Shown in pieces: positions 1 to 8,425 of a DNA stretch of 42,699 nt; the first letter of the stretch is position 1; every line of letters begins with the position of its first letter. The notes below the pieces were generated by a model, which made no database searches, had not been told where the DNA came from, and saw only the letters and a list, made by a program, of their open reading frames with translations. The position numbers were made by a program, and so were the translations under genes. The DNA lies in IMG/VR virus record IMGVR_UViG_3300027712_000062, positions 1 through 42,699 of that record; one strand, 5' to 3'. Origin of the DNA: a virus.

Positions 1-1
1 T

Positions 2-319
2 GTTAAAAGTTTGGTTTTAGGAGCGTCTATGGTAATGGTTGGGGGAATGTTGTCAGGGTATGAAGAATCACCAGGTAAAATGGTTGAAAAAGATGGTGAG
101 AAATTCAAAGAGTTTTGGGGGAGTGCGTCAAACGCCCAATCAGGAAAAACAAATAGAATTGAGGGTATTAAAAAATTAGTTCCTTATAAGAACCATTCAA
201 TATTTAATAAATTGACACAAATCGAAGAGTCCTTACAAAGTGCTATATCATATGCTGGAGGAAATCCGTCTAATTTAGAGTCACTAGATATGGTTAAGTA
301 TTGTGTTAAAATGAACTAA
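2..319 (+). CDS. IMP dehydrogenase / GMP reductase family, C-terminal part
   Basis: The gene enters from the left edge, so only the last 105 residues are seen. The segment LGASMVMVGGMLSGYEESPG followed by a GEKFKEFWGSAS stretch matches the end of the TIM barrel of IMP dehydrogenase/GMP reductase, where a Gly-Gly phosphate-binding loop precedes the mobile flap. The last part (RIEGIKKLVPYK, then a helix with YAGG) resembles the conserved C-terminal end of these enzymes. Such enzymes interconvert IMP, XMP and GMP; a phage copy would adjust purine supply. The catalytic Cys loop lies upstream of the window, so IMPDH and GMP reductase cannot be separated here. It runs convergent to the next gene with only two bases between the stops. 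Confidence 0.8.
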   Translation, partial: VKSLVLGASMVMVGGMLSGYEESPGKMVEKDGEKFKEFWGSASNAQSGKTNRIEGIKKLVPYKNHSIFNKLTQIEESLQSAISYAGGNPSNLESLDMVKYCVKMN

Positions 320-321
320 GA

Positions 322-909
322 TTACCAAGTTCTACATGCCCAATATCTGGCTTTCCATCTTGGTCCAGGACTTTCGCAATGATGTCTTGCTCTAAAAGAT
401 TTTCTTCTTGCTGGATTATTCTTTTTAATTACCATTCTTTTTCCATGCGCTGATTTACCACCAAAACCAAAGTTTACTTTAACAACGTTTCCTTTGTCGT
501 TTTTTACATATACTTTGAATTTTTTAATATCTCCTTGCATTATCTTTCCGAGTTTTACGTCTCGACCTTTGTATTTCGCTTCAGATAAAAAATTTTGATC
601 TTCTATAGGAACTTCTAAATAAACAACCTGACCATTTTCCAATAAAACCTTTTTGGCCAAGTCAGACTCTACAATATATCTGTCTTCATTGTTCAAATCA
701 ATTAGATCGTAATGGTATAATTTTCTTACTTCGTTAATTAAATTTATAAATGATTTTGAATAATCTTTAAATGGTGTTTCACATAAAGGTATTTTTTTAT
801 TCAAATGATATCTTAATTGATCTGAAACTTTAACATTTTCTTTAAGTTCCATTGGGTGATTCAAAATTAATTCTAAAGATCTTCTAACAATATTTTCAAC
901 AATTCTCAT
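322..909 (-). CDS. Virion-type protein with SFRARHHC / ARYWAC C-terminal signature
   Basis: This 195-residue protein has an N-terminal helix (MRIVENIVRRSLELIL), a central LSEAKYKGRDVKLGKIM segment near residue 110, a KKFKVYVKNDKGNVVKVNFG strand pair, and a basic end with SFRARHHC followed by ARYWACRTW. From memory, this end and the preceding K-F-x-V-Y-V-K block recur in T4-like and pelagiphage-like proteins thought to belong to the head; the LSE-A site fits a prohead protease cut. The two Cys/His clusters at the end could bind a metal. It is divergent from the tagged gene at 964 and shares its upstream AT-rich element. The exact role is not known to me. Confidence 0.7.
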   Translation of the reverse strand: MRIVENIVRRSLELILNHPMELKENVKVSDQLRYHLNKKIPLCETPFKDYSKSFINLINEVRKLYHYDLIDLNNEDRYIVESDLAKKVLLENGQVVYLEVPIEDQNFLSEAKYKGRDVKLGKIMQGDIKKFKVYVKNDKGNVVKVNFGFGGKSAHGKRMVIKKNNPARRKSFRARHHCESPGPRWKARYWACRTW

Positions 910-963
910 ACTTAATGATATTTATTAATATAAATATTAAAAGAATTTCAAATTTTATAGATT
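910..963. promoter_or_regulatory. Bidirectional AT-rich element with two late-type boxes
   Basis: The 54 bases between the divergent starts at 909 and 964 contain ATATTTATTAATATAAATAT, a near-palindrome that presents the box ATATTTAT(T/A)A toward both genes. The same box lies close upstream of most tagged genes in the window. I read it as a phage-specific promoter or start-region element; no experimental link exists in the sequence itself. Confidence 0.5.
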
Positions 964-1491
964 ATGAAAATAAAAAAGTTAACAGAAAGAGATATTAACA
1001 AAATTGTTAAATCTGTTCTTAGCGAACAAGACATGTCTAAATCAAAAAAGAAAGACAAGAAACCAAGTTGTCTTCCTGAGAATGTAATTCCTTTGGATGA
1101 GATTGTTGGTAGATCCGATGAATACGCTAAATACACACCAGGAATCACAAAAAGAATCTCAGGTGTTAATTCTATGGTTGATACATTAGGTATATTAAAC
1201 AATTTAAGGTTGTTTAAAGATGTTAAGGATGGTGGATCACATTTATCGTATGAAATGATGAACCATTTGAATAAATTCAGAAATAAAAATTATTATGATG
1301 AAACTACAGGTGGTTGTCATAAAGCGATGGATAAAGTAATTGAGTTATATAAAGAAAGTGAGCATGGAACTGAATTGGTTAAAGACATTGAGAAAGTTTT
1401 AAATCTACAAACAAAAGAAGATGAATATACACCTTCTCCAAGAGCAAAAGAATACTTAAAACAATCAATAAATCTAATTAGAGGAATTTAG
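964..1491 (+). CDS. Leader-tagged cargo protein, unknown function
   Basis: The 175-residue protein starts with a leader KLTERDINKIVKSVLSE ending at Glu21 (L19-S20-E21), the class-A form shared with genes at 6529, 12634, 13617, 15225 and 15544. After a Lys-rich spacer it holds a mostly helical domain with conserved-looking Cys36 and Cys106-type positions but no motif I recognise. By analogy with T4 capsid-targeting sequences, the leader may direct it into the prohead and be clipped after E21. It is one of the few tagged genes on the plus strand, and is followed 29 bases later by the holin-like gene. Confidence 0.65.
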   Translation: MKIKKLTERDINKIVKSVLSEQDMSKSKKKDKKPSCLPENVIPLDEIVGRSDEYAKYTPGITKRISGVNSMVDTLGILNNLRLFKDVKDGGSHLSYEMMNHLNKFRNKNYYDETTGGCHKAMDKVIELYKESEHGTELVKDIEKVLNLQTKEDEYTPSPRAKEYLKQSINLIRGI

Positions 1492-1520
1492 TTAGAAGTT
1501 TATAATAAAAAAAGGTAATT

Positions 1521-1769
1521 ATGAGAAGAATTAAAAAAATTCAAAGAAATTATTGGAAACCGACACCTAAAAAATGGAGAAAAATTGGTGATACCTTATT
1601 GGCATTATCTTCTGTATTGGCAATTGGTGGATTATGGCAGTTTGATAACCTAAAAGACATATTTACCCCATTTGAAATTAAAGGGATGATCCTATCATCA
1701 ATAGTATTTGGTGTTGTTGGTAAGTTTTTAACTAATTTTTTTAAAGAAGAATCTGCAAAAACAGAGTAA
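1521..1769 (+). CDS. Holin-like small membrane protein
   Basis: An 82-residue protein with a basic N-terminus containing NYWKPTPKKWRKIGD, a first hydrophobic segment at about 25-43 and a second at about 54-72, ending in a charged tail. The KPTPKKWRKIGD start followed by two membrane spans and GKFLTNFF is a pattern I associate with small holin-like proteins of Bacteroidetes phages. The size and two-span topology fit a class II holin, which would open the inner membrane for lysozyme release. A strong terminator follows 20 bases after the stop. Lysozyme genes are not adjacent but lie at 29961 and 35962. Confidence 0.6.
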   Translation: MRRIKKIQRNYWKPTPKKWRKIGDTLLALSSVLAIGGLWQFDNLKDIFTPFEIKGMILSSIVFGVVGKFLTNFFKEESAKTE

Positions 1770-1790
1770 AAATACCCCCATTTTAACGTA

Positions 1791-1817
1791 AAAACCCCCA
1801 ATTTAGGGGGTTTTTTT
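1791..1817. terminator. Rho-independent terminator
   Basis: CCCCC-AATTTA-GGGGG hairpin followed by seven T and preceded by A residues, so it can work in both directions. It ends the 964-1769 plus-strand unit. Confidence 0.85.
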
Positions 1818-1870
1818 GTATATATAAGGACAAAAAACAACTTAAAATAAGTGTTTTTTGATAGTTTTTA

Positions 1871-2143
1871 CTACTTTTTTGTCATTTTTTTAGCAATTTC
1901 ACTCATTCTTTGATTAAAATTACCCATTTGACCACCAAAATTACCCATATTTTTATAAAAATCCTCAATATTTGGTAAATTTCCCATACTTTTCATAAAG
2001 TTTTGTGGATTTTGAGAGTTTTTTAGGTCTTTTAGAGTGAAAAATAAAGATTTTCCGTATTTTTTCCACCAAATAACCATTAAAACGGTAAAAAGTAGTA
2101 TTGAAATACCAAAAATTAATAAAGAAATAGATAAAAGTGTCAT
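1871..2143 (-). CDS. Small membrane protein with Met/Gly/Asn-rich tail
   Basis: A 90-residue protein with one strong N-terminal membrane span (about residues 3-25, ending WWKKYGK, so the tail is probably cytoplasmic). The tail repeats MGN-type units (MKSMGNLPN, KNMGNFGGQMGNFN) before a basic end. No leader and no recognised family. It is separated from the gene above by a short AT-rich stretch. It could be an inner-membrane protein of lysis or host takeover, but this is a guess from topology only. Confidence 0.6.
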   Translation of the reverse strand: MTLLSISLLIFGISILLFTVLMVIWWKKYGKSLFFTLKDLKNSQNPQNFMKSMGNLPNIEDFYKNMGNFGGQMGNFNQRMSEIAKKMTKK

Positions 2144-2211
2144 AATTTGTTTGTTTTTATGAAAAAATCGTCAATATATATAATATAATCAAGTATTTTA
2201 GTAAAAAAATT

Positions 2212-2865
2212 TTATAATCTACCCATAAAATGTTTTACAACCTCAGTTGCAAGTCTATTTACTCTATTTGTTGCTGATTGGGGAGTAATTTCTTTGTTTT
2301 TTTGTTCTAAATCGGTAATTGCCGCTGAAATCATAATATTTCTAACCATTTCTGACATTTCTAAGATTTTTTCGATTAATTCTTTGTGATTTTCGTCTAA
2401 ATCTCGTTGCATTCGGTATAATTCAAAGTATTTTGTGAGATATTCTTTTGTTTGACCCAAAAATTGACCTGATTGGAACATATTCACCACACCAAGTTGT
2501 CTAATCAGTTCTAAATACTCAACAATATACTTTAAATCGGACTTTTTAAACAATCTTGCCCACTCAACGTGAGAAATTAGGTCATCTAAGTCAGTAAAAC
2601 GGGCTTCTTGGAGGTTTTTTTGACTAAATTCAGGATCTAACATCCAAGTATCACTCTGTGGGAGTAAAGATAGGGTAGATATGACCTTTTCATCGTCATC
2701 ATACCACTCCATATTATACATATAGTCAAATTCTGACCCAAAACTAGGTTGTTGACCTATTCCTTTAACCTTTCCTTTAGTTCCTGTATCAACATCTTCA
2801 CCTGGCATGTATATTAAAACTATACGATCACCTTCTTTTAGTTTAGGATTCTGTTTTTTACTCAT
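2212..2865 (-). CDS. SH3-like-start protein with helical C-terminus
   Basis: A 217-residue protein. Residues 8-65 (KLKEGDRIVLIYMPGED, then GTKGKVKGI and a MEWYDDDEKV strand) look like a small SH3-like barrel of the DUF4314 type, a fold in which 'G-D-R-I-V-L' and 'P-G-T-x-G-x-V' are typical. From about residue 90 the chain is helical and charged, with a QEARF stretch that would be an L-Q-E-A head-protease-type site (NLQEA). No N-terminal leader. The start is set by an ATATTTATTAAT box directly before the ATG. Function unknown; a virion protein is possible. Confidence 0.6.
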   Translation of the reverse strand: MSKKQNPKLKEGDRIVLIYMPGEDVDTGTKGKVKGIGQQPSFGSEFDYMYNMEWYDDDEKVISTLSLLPQSDTWMLDPEFSQKNLQEARFTDLDDLISHVEWARLFKKSDLKYIVEYLELIRQLGVVNMFQSGQFLGQTKEYLTKYFELYRMQRDLDENHKELIEKILEMSEMVRNIMISAAITDLEQKNKEITPQSATNRVNRLATEVVKHFMGRL

Positions 2866-2879
2866 ATTAATAAATATTA

Positions 2880-5336
2880 TTATCTAATGATTGTTAGAGA
2901 TCCTGTAAATAATTTTTTTTCGTCGGTTTTTGGAACTCCAAATTGTAAAACCCAACTATATACACCATCTTGACATTTGATTCCGTTATAAGTCCCATCC
3001 CAACTTGATGAAATATCATAAGATTCCCAAATTAATTGTCCCCAACGGTTATATATTGTAAAACGAAAGTCATATGGATCAATTCCTGACGTAAAAACAG
3101 GTTTAAATGTTTGATTATACTCATTATTATCCGGTGTAAATGAATTTGGTATGTAAAATAACTCATTTGGACATAAAGTTAGTGTAACTGTGATCGTTTG
3201 TGGGTTAGAAACACATCCATTGTCCCATCTAACCACATCAAATGAGTAAACCCCATCAGAATCCCAAGTAACATTTACAGTTGGTCCTTGAATTATGTTA
3301 TTAAAGACGTTCCATTCATTATATCCAGCGCTTGGTGACACCGCACCATAGGTAATTGTTAAACTATCACCATCACAGATCTCTAAAAATTGAGTATTTT
3401 CTCCAACAACACCATCAATTACGGTATTTATTGTTGGTCTTGGGTAAACTTGAACGTTTATTGTTGTATCAAACCAACATCCTGATTGATTATAGGTATA
3501 ATTAACCGTATCAATACCAATAAAACCATTATCAGGACAATATTGACCATTCCAAACATTCATACCACTAAAATTACCACCTACTGGAGTCGCATTTAAA
3601 TTAATACAGTTGTCATATTCACAAAATGGCCCAACTTGAGTAATAACAGGAAGGATATTTAACACAAACAAGTTAAAAGTTTGAGGTGAACTTAAACAAC
3701 CCAACTGATTTGAACCAATAACCGATAATGCGTTGTTATAAAGACCCGCATTTACACCAGTGACGTTTAAGTTTATTTGATTTGTCCCTTGACCTGACGT
3801 AATATTTCCAATTGTGGAAGTCCAAGTATAAGTTAAATTGGGAAAAACACTCGAAACGTTGTATAAATTACTTGTGGAGTTATAACAAATGGTGTCTAAA
3901 CCTGTAATTGGGTTAATTGTAACCATAGGGGGATCAACAAGTGTGGTATTTTGTGTTGCAGGGCAGTTATATAAGTCATAAACCGTTACAGAATAATTTC
4001 CTGACAATAAATTTGTTGCTGTTTGTGTAGTTTGTCCATTATTCCACAAAAAAGTGTAAGGAGGAACACCACTTGTAGGGTTAACAATAGCACTTCCATT
4101 ATTATAACCGAAACAAGTTGGGTTTGTAGGTGTAATTGTAGGTTGTTGTAAAGGTGGGGGATTGTTTAAAGTGACTGATGAACTATAAGTACATCCTGCT
4201 GCGTCAATTAAATTATATGTATATGTACCAGCACATTGATTAACCAAATTAAAACCAACACCCTGACCATTCCAAGAAATATTAGTTACTCCTGTTCCAC
4301 CATTTGGTGTAATATTAATTGTCCCATCACATCCATTATTACAATGTGGATCTGAAGTTACAACTGTTGGTTGAGGTAATACGGGGGGACCTGGTACAAC
4401 TAAAACAGTATCAGGACCTAAACCTACACCAGCGTTACAAGTAGACCATCCAGCGTTACAAGAAAGATAAACAAGTTGACAAGTGTAGTTTGCTCCTCCC
4501 GGTGGTGGTGTTACCGTTATTGATGGGACATTAGTTGCGATTGGAACTGGATTTCCGACTTGAAACCAAGTTAATGTGGGTAGAACGGCAGGTCCTGATG
4601 GTGTATATCGTCTTGCATCATTAACTGCAGTCCATTGAGTTGAGTTCCGACCCGCCACTGATACTGCTAATGTCCCTGTTGAATTATGTATTCCTTGAAC
4701 TGATGTTCCTAATGCCCATTGAGGACAATTTGGTTTATTTACTAAATAATTTTCAATTATGTTGGTTGACTCATATAATACAATATGAAATGTCCCCTGT
4801 AAGTTAGTACAAGAAAACATAGGAACTCCAATCCAACTAACAGTTAATTTTCTACAAGGAGCCACTCCTGTTGTTTGATACCTTATTTGTCCTCCTACAC
4901 CTGGATTCCAATCTTGCCAAGGCCCCATTATACAGTTTTTAGGAACAACAGCATTTGCGGTTGGGATGGAAACTGATGCAAATGTAAAAGGTTGAACTCC
5001 GTTACCTAACGAAACCCAACCATTAGATCCAATTCTAAATTGAGTATACGTTTGACCATAAAAACAAAAGGTAAATCCAATATTAAATATTCCCGACTGA
5101 GAATCATCAGTTAATTGAACCAAAGTTCCATTATTAGTTTGATTAACAAATGGAATTTGACTCACATTATAGTTTGTAGTTTGATTTGGGTTTGATCCGT
5201 TACCACACTGACTTAAATCTGCTGTTAATGTTGTCGAGTTAACACCACACGGTAAAATTTGATTAGGTCCTAAATAAGGACAATATTGTGAATACACAAA
5301 AAGGGGAAATAAAAATAAGAGTAATAAATGTTTCAT
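2880..5336 (-). CDS. Secreted surface protein with SprB-like repeats and T9SS type B sorting domain
   Basis: The 818-residue protein starts with a signal peptide (MKHLLLLFLFPLFVYSQ). Residues about 80-245 form a beta-rich domain (IGFTFCFYGQTYTQF, then SNGWVSLGNG). Two SprB-like repeats cover about 325-395 and 400-470 (NPTCFGYNNGSAIVNPTSG, then YTFLWNNGQTT, then LLSGNYSVTVYD). Immunoglobulin-like segments follow. The last 95 residues from about 724 (YIPNSFTPDNN, FTIYNRWGQLIWES, WDGTYNGIKCQDGVYSW, LFTGSLTIIR) are a gliding-motility-type C-terminal domain that directs export by the host type IX secretion system. Hence it should be secreted and surface-attached on the host. Finding it among leader-tagged genes, with its own TATTTATA-type box, is unusual. 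Confidence 0.88.
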   Translation of the reverse strand: MKHLLLLFLFPLFVYSQYCPYLGPNQILPCGVNSTTLTADLSQCGNGSNPNQTTNYNVSQIPFVNQTNNGTLVQLTDDSQSGIFNIGFTFCFYGQTYTQFRIGSNGWVSLGNGVQPFTFASVSIPTANAVVPKNCIMGPWQDWNPGVGGQIRYQTTGVAPCRKLTVSWIGVPMFSCTNLQGTFHIVLYESTNIIENYLVNKPNCPQWALGTSVQGIHNSTGTLAVSVAGRNSTQWTAVNDARRYTPSGPAVLPTLTWFQVGNPVPIATNVPSITVTPPPGGANYTCQLVYLSCNAGWSTCNAGVGLGPDTVLVVPGPPVLPQPTVVTSDPHCNNGCDGTINITPNGGTGVTNISWNGQGVGFNLVNQCAGTYTYNLIDAAGCTYSSSVTLNNPPPLQQPTITPTNPTCFGYNNGSAIVNPTSGVPPYTFLWNNGQTTQTATNLLSGNYSVTVYDLYNCPATQNTTLVDPPMVTINPITGLDTICYNSTSNLYNVSSVFPNLTYTWTSTIGNITSGQGTNQINLNVTGVNAGLYNNALSVIGSNQLGCLSSPQTFNLFVLNILPVITQVGPFCEYDNCINLNATPVGGNFSGMNVWNGQYCPDNGFIGIDTVNYTYNQSGCWFDTTINVQVYPRPTINTVIDGVVGENTQFLEICDGDSLTITYGAVSPSAGYNEWNVFNNIIQGPTVNVTWDSDGVYSFDVVRWDNGCVSNPQTITVTLTLCPNELFYIPNSFTPDNNEYNQTFKPVFTSGIDPYDFRFTIYNRWGQLIWESYDISSSWDGTYNGIKCQDGVYSWVLQFGVPKTDEKKLFTGSLTIIR

Positions 5337-5399
5337 AATATAAATACGAATTTAATTTGGTTAAGTTGTTATTAAATAAAAATTGAAAGTTTAAGTTTG

Positions 5400-5594
5400 C
5401 TAATACTTAGATTTAATATCTTTCCATTCTAAATAAATTGTATGTAAAACCATAAAATTAATCAACACACAAAGTAATATTTCTAATAACCAATGCCATT
5501 TTACTTGAGTTACACAAACATGCGTACCAAACCACATAAATGATCCGTATCGATTCATTAAAGTAACATATAGGTATTTTAAAAAAACTTTCAT
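5400..5594 (-). CDS. Small membrane protein
   Basis: A 64-residue protein with a basic, aromatic N-terminus and one clear membrane span at about residues 33-54 (LLEILLCVLINFMVLHTIYL), ending in a charged KDIKSKY tail. The ATG is preceded by AATATTTATAAAA, the same type of box found before the tagged genes, which supports it being real. It lies between the T9SS-sorted protein and the divergent FKBP gene. No family recognised. Confidence 0.5.
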   Translation of the reverse strand: MKVFLKYLYVTLMNRYGSFMWFGTHVCVTQVKWHWLLEILLCVLINFMVLHTIYLEWKDIKSKY

Positions 5595-5661
5595 ATTTTT
5601 TTATAAATATTGTTTTACATATTAGTTTTTTATAATTAGTTTTTATCCAAAATATAATTAT

Positions 5662-6087
5662 ATGAAAGTAGTTGACGTAAACAGTACCGTGACTGTAAAT
5701 TACACGGGAAAATTAGAAGATGGAACTGTTTTTGATTCATCATTAAATCCTGGTCGTGAGCCATTATCTGCGACTTTGGGTCAAGGATCTTTGATTCCAG
5801 GTTTTGAAAAAGGATTAATTGGTATGACCGAAGGTGAATCCAAAATTATTAACATCCCTTTTTCTGATGCTTATGGTGAAATTAAACCTGAACTAATCGC
5901 CGAAGTACCAAGAGATAGAGCTCCTGAAGAAATTAAAGAAGGACAAATGCTTCAAACGATGACAAATCAAGGTCCTTTGAATGTTACTGTTAAAGAAATT
6001 AAAGAAGAAACTTTAATCATTGACGGTAATCATCCATTGGCTGGTAAAGATTTGACATTTGATTTGGAATTAATTTCTGTTGAATAA
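5662..6087 (+). CDS. FKBP-type peptidyl-prolyl isomerase, SlyD-like
   Basis: A 141-residue FKBP protein. VTVNYTGKLEDGTVFDSS at residues 10-27 and LGQGSLIPGFEKGLIGMTEGE at about 39-59 are the FKBP signature, followed by the insert-in-flap region (YGEIKPELIAEVPRDRAP) typical of SlyD and the closing HPLAGKDLTFDLELISV strand. It should catalyse prolyl cis-trans isomerisation and act as a folding chaperone in the cytoplasm. It lacks the His-rich metal-binding tail of E. coli SlyD. A folding helper of this type is more usual in bacteria, so it was probably captured from a host. Length and motifs are complete. Confidence 0.93.
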   Translation: MKVVDVNSTVTVNYTGKLEDGTVFDSSLNPGREPLSATLGQGSLIPGFEKGLIGMTEGESKIINIPFSDAYGEIKPELIAEVPRDRAPEEIKEGQMLQTMTNQGPLNVTVKEIKEETLIIDGNHPLAGKDLTFDLELISVE

Positions 6088-6111
6088 TTTTTTTTTTATT
6101 TATTTTTTTTC

Positions 6112-6119
6112 TATTTTTG
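6112..6119 (+). promoter_or_regulatory. Possible Bacteroidetes -7 box before 6146
   Basis: TATTTTTG matches TAnnTTTG and lies 26 bases before the ATG at 6146. No well-spaced TTG is seen upstream (the nearest is 29 bases away), and the stretch is T-rich, so this is a weak call. Confidence 0.3.
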
Positions 6120-6145
6120 TATTAAGTTACTAAAATTAAAAGGTT

Positions 6146-6493
6146 ATGACATCGAAAGTGGAAAAAGAAGCGGATTTGTATAAAGATTTGCCAACCAAAA
6201 AATTAAAAAAAATTATCAGACAATATAAGTTCTTATCTTTGTCTAACTCCGACGTTTTTAACTTTTTATTTACATTAGTTAGTTTTGGAGTTCCGTATTT
6301 TATTCTAATTGGATTTACATCTGTTAGTATTTTCTTTTTTATTTTGGTTCACTGCCTATTTTATTGGGAATTTTTATTTAAATACAAAAAATTTAAATTG
6401 GTTAGTGATGAAGATAAACAAGAAATTGATGAGATTGTAAAAATCTTGGACGATCATTTAAAAAACAGAGCAAACAAAAAACCCCTCGATTAA
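6146..6493 (+). CDS. Two-span membrane protein
   Basis: A 115-residue protein with a charged N-terminus (KEADLYKDLPTKKLKKIIRQY), two closely spaced membrane spans at about residues 37-57 and 58-76, and a charged helical tail that starts with KYKKFKLVSDEDKQEID. Both ends should be on the cytoplasmic side. No leader and no family recognised. A T-rich possible host-type promoter box lies upstream and a strong terminator overlaps the stop codon, so it is probably transcribed on its own. Confidence 0.6.
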   Translation: MTSKVEKEADLYKDLPTKKLKKIIRQYKFLSLSNSDVFNFLFTLVSFGVPYFILIGFTSVSIFFFILVHCLFYWEFLFKYKKFKLVSDEDKQEIDEIVKILDDHLKNRANKKPLD

Positions 6494-6507
6494 CAAGGGG
6501 TTTTTTT
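6477..6507 (+). terminator. Rho-independent terminator overlapping the stop codon
   Basis: CCCCT-(9 bases)-AGGGG hairpin followed by seven T. It starts within the last codons of the 6146 gene; the A-rich 5' side makes it possibly bidirectional, so it may also end the minus-strand gene at 6529. Confidence 0.85.
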
Positions 6508-6528
6508 ATTTATGAAAAATTTATTTTT

Positions 6529-7083
6529 TTATCCTCTTTTTAAATCTCTGTCAACCATTCCTTTAAGAGCCAAAACTAAACCTGAAATTACCATACCAAC
6601 ACTAATTGGTCCTGAATAATGACCTCCAGCCATTTGAACGATGTCGTGTAATTTTACCATTAGTTCACCAGCATCAGTATAACCCATTGCTTGACTAATA
6701 GCTCCAATTGCACCTGCTCCCATCATACCTAAACCTGCCCCCATCATTGCTTTTTCTCTAAAACCTTTTTTTCTGTCATCAATATTTTCAGACAAATACA
6801 TTTCAGTTAATTTTTCTGCTTGAGAGTTATCAACAAGATCTTCTAATTCTTCAATATCTTCGTCGTCCATTCTTCTTAATTTTCTTTTAAAGAAATCAGA
6901 TATTACGTTTACAACATCAGACTTTTCCATTTGAGTGTAATCACTTTCATTATCCATTTCATCATTATATGACATATCCATATCATCGTTAGATGACATA
7001 TTCATTTCTTCTTGAGTTTCAATCACAATTCTTCTAATTAATGACTGAAATTCTGATTCTGTTAGTCTAATTTTTCTTCCCAT
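6529..7083 (-). CDS. Leader-tagged protein with two glycine-rich hydrophobic segments
   Basis: The 184-residue protein has a class-A leader (RLTESEFQSLIRRIVIE, ending Glu22), then a Met/Asp/Asn-rich acidic spacer, a charged helical region (FFKRKLRRMDDEDIEELEDL), and two hydrophobic segments: a Gly/Ala-rich one at about 112-133 (AMMGAGLGMMGAGAIGAIS) and a second at about 157-174. An LSE site (97-99) lies just before the first. Glycine-zipper segments of this type can insert in membranes. If the leader loads it into the capsid, it could help DNA delivery across the host membrane; that is inference. The ATG follows an ATTTATAAATA box. Confidence 0.68.
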   Translation of the reverse strand: MGRKIRLTESEFQSLIRRIVIETQEEMNMSSNDDMDMSYNDEMDNESDYTQMEKSDVVNVISDFFKRKLRRMDDEDIEELEDLVDNSQAEKLTEMYLSENIDDRKKGFREKAMMGAGLGMMGAGAIGAISQAMGYTDAGELMVKLHDIVQMAGGHYSGPISVGMVISGLVLALKGMVDRDLKRG

Positions 7084-7143
7084 TTTTTTTATTTTATTTA
7101 TAAATATATTAATACTTTAAAAAGTTTTTTTTTTATTAGTATT

Positions 7144-7638
7144 TTACAATAAATCATTAAGATTTTTCCATTTTTTACACTTACTCTTTTTTGGTATCAT
7201 AGCTAAAATTATGATAATCAAAATAAAAACTCCGATTGCGATTAAAATACCAGGAGAAATTGCAATACCTCCAATTATGATTGCTCCAGTTACTTGTTCG
7301 TTTACCTCTCCTTTTTTTTGTGATTTCTTTAAAGATAAAAAAGTGTCTTTAACTTTTTTGAATGTGTCTTTTAATTTTGTTTTATTTTGTGGGTCATTTG
7401 CCCAATCCCAAACTTTTGATATAATCGTATCGTGTTCTTGATTTCCAGTTTTTGGTGCGGAACAAATTGGGTTTGTTTTATCTAAAACATTTTTAACTTC
7501 TATGTTAAGACCTTCAAGATCTGACAAATTTTGTATTTTACTTAAATCTGACGCTTGATCTATTTTTGTTTCTTCCTCATTCAACAATCCCATCATTTCT
7601 CTAATGGTATTTATTTCGTAAATTAAATTATTATTCAT
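7144..7638 (-). CDS. Leader-tagged protein with C-terminal membrane anchor
   Basis: The 164-residue protein begins with a class-C leader (IYEINTIREMMGLLNE, ending L19-N20-E21). A polar helical middle follows, then a second possible cut (VNE at 112-114) immediately before a long hydrophobic span at about 117-148 (IIGGIAISPGILIAIG), and a short Lys/Cys tail. The position of the second VNE just before the span could allow release of a membrane peptide. It lies two bases after the stop of the 7640 gene, so the two are probably co-transcribed. Function unknown. Confidence 0.62.
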   Translation of the reverse strand: MNNNLIYEINTIREMMGLLNEEETKIDQASDLSKIQNLSDLEGLNIEVKNVLDKTNPICSAPKTGNQEHDTIISKVWDWANDPQNKTKLKDTFKKVKDTFLSLKKSQKKGEVNEQVTGAIIIGGIAISPGILIAIGVFILIIIILAMIPKKSKCKKWKNLNDLL

Positions 7639-7639
7639 T

Positions 7640-8395
7640 TTATTTCATAATTTTATCACTCATAGGAATTTTTAATCCTTTTGTTTTACCCCAATCATAT
7701 ATCATTTTTTTTAATTCTTTAACATATTTTTCAGGTATCTGAGCACATACTCTACTTTTTCTTATGTCATAAATAGGTGTAGGTTCAGGGATTATACCAC
7801 CATCAAAATGTTTTTTATCAAATAATTTTGGAGATGTTCTCGTATTATCCCCAATGTCCCCTTTTGGATCTACAAACATAGAACCTTGACCAGAAATATC
7901 TATTGTTATGTTTTGATTTTCAGCTCTATCTGAATCCGCAACAGATGCTTTTCCTGTAACAAATTTTATGTTATTTAACCCTAAAGACTTAAGATATTTA
8001 ATTAAATTATCTCTTCGTTTTTGAGCTAGTTGAGTGTTTTTTTCTTTTGCTTGTGAAGATCCTGCAGAAAAATTACCCCAAGATGTGTTTGAAGCACTAC
8101 CATTAATTTTTGCCGTTCCTCCACCTTGATTATTAAAACTTTGTAAATCTGAAACAATTTTTTTAATTTGGGGGGCTGATGTGTTTATTTCGGCCTCACC
8201 TAATTTAAAATTTTCCTTACCATTTGCAGAAAGTTGCATTGGTATGTTTCTACCTTTTTTTCTTTCCCAAGATGCGGTATTTACATTTTGAGCATTTATA
8301 TCTGTTTGTCGAGATAGTGGAATAATTGGTTCTTCCATCAAGTTTCTAACAATTCTATCTAATTGTTTTTCAGTTAAAATTACCTTGTGATTCAT
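7640..8395 (-). CDS. Leader-tagged OmpA-like domain protein
   Basis: The 251-residue protein starts with leader ILTEKQLDRIVRNLMEE (L19-M20-E21). Residues about 62-170 look like an OmpA/MotB C-terminal domain: a FKLGEAEINTSAPQIKKIV start, a central GTAKINGSASNTSWGN strand, and the typical AQKRRDNLIKYLKSLG helix followed by NIKFVTGKAS and a NITIDISG closing strand. Such domains bind peptidoglycan noncovalently. The C-terminus has a CAQIPEKYVKELKKMI helix of unknown role. A peptidoglycan-binding cargo fits delivery at the cell envelope. The start follows GTATTTATAAAA. Domain call is by pattern only. Confidence 0.68.
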   Translation of the reverse strand: MNHKVILTEKQLDRIVRNLMEEPIIPLSRQTDINAQNVNTASWERKKGRNIPMQLSANGKENFKLGEAEINTSAPQIKKIVSDLQSFNNQGGGTAKINGSASNTSWGNFSAGSSQAKEKNTQLAQKRRDNLIKYLKSLGLNNIKFVTGKASVADSDRAENQNITIDISGQGSMFVDPKGDIGDNTRTSPKLFDKKHFDGGIIPEPTPIYDIRKSRVCAQIPEKYVKELKKMIYDWGKTKGLKIPMSDKIMK

Positions 8396-8425
8396 ATACT
8401 TTTTTTTTATAAATACTTCAATAAA

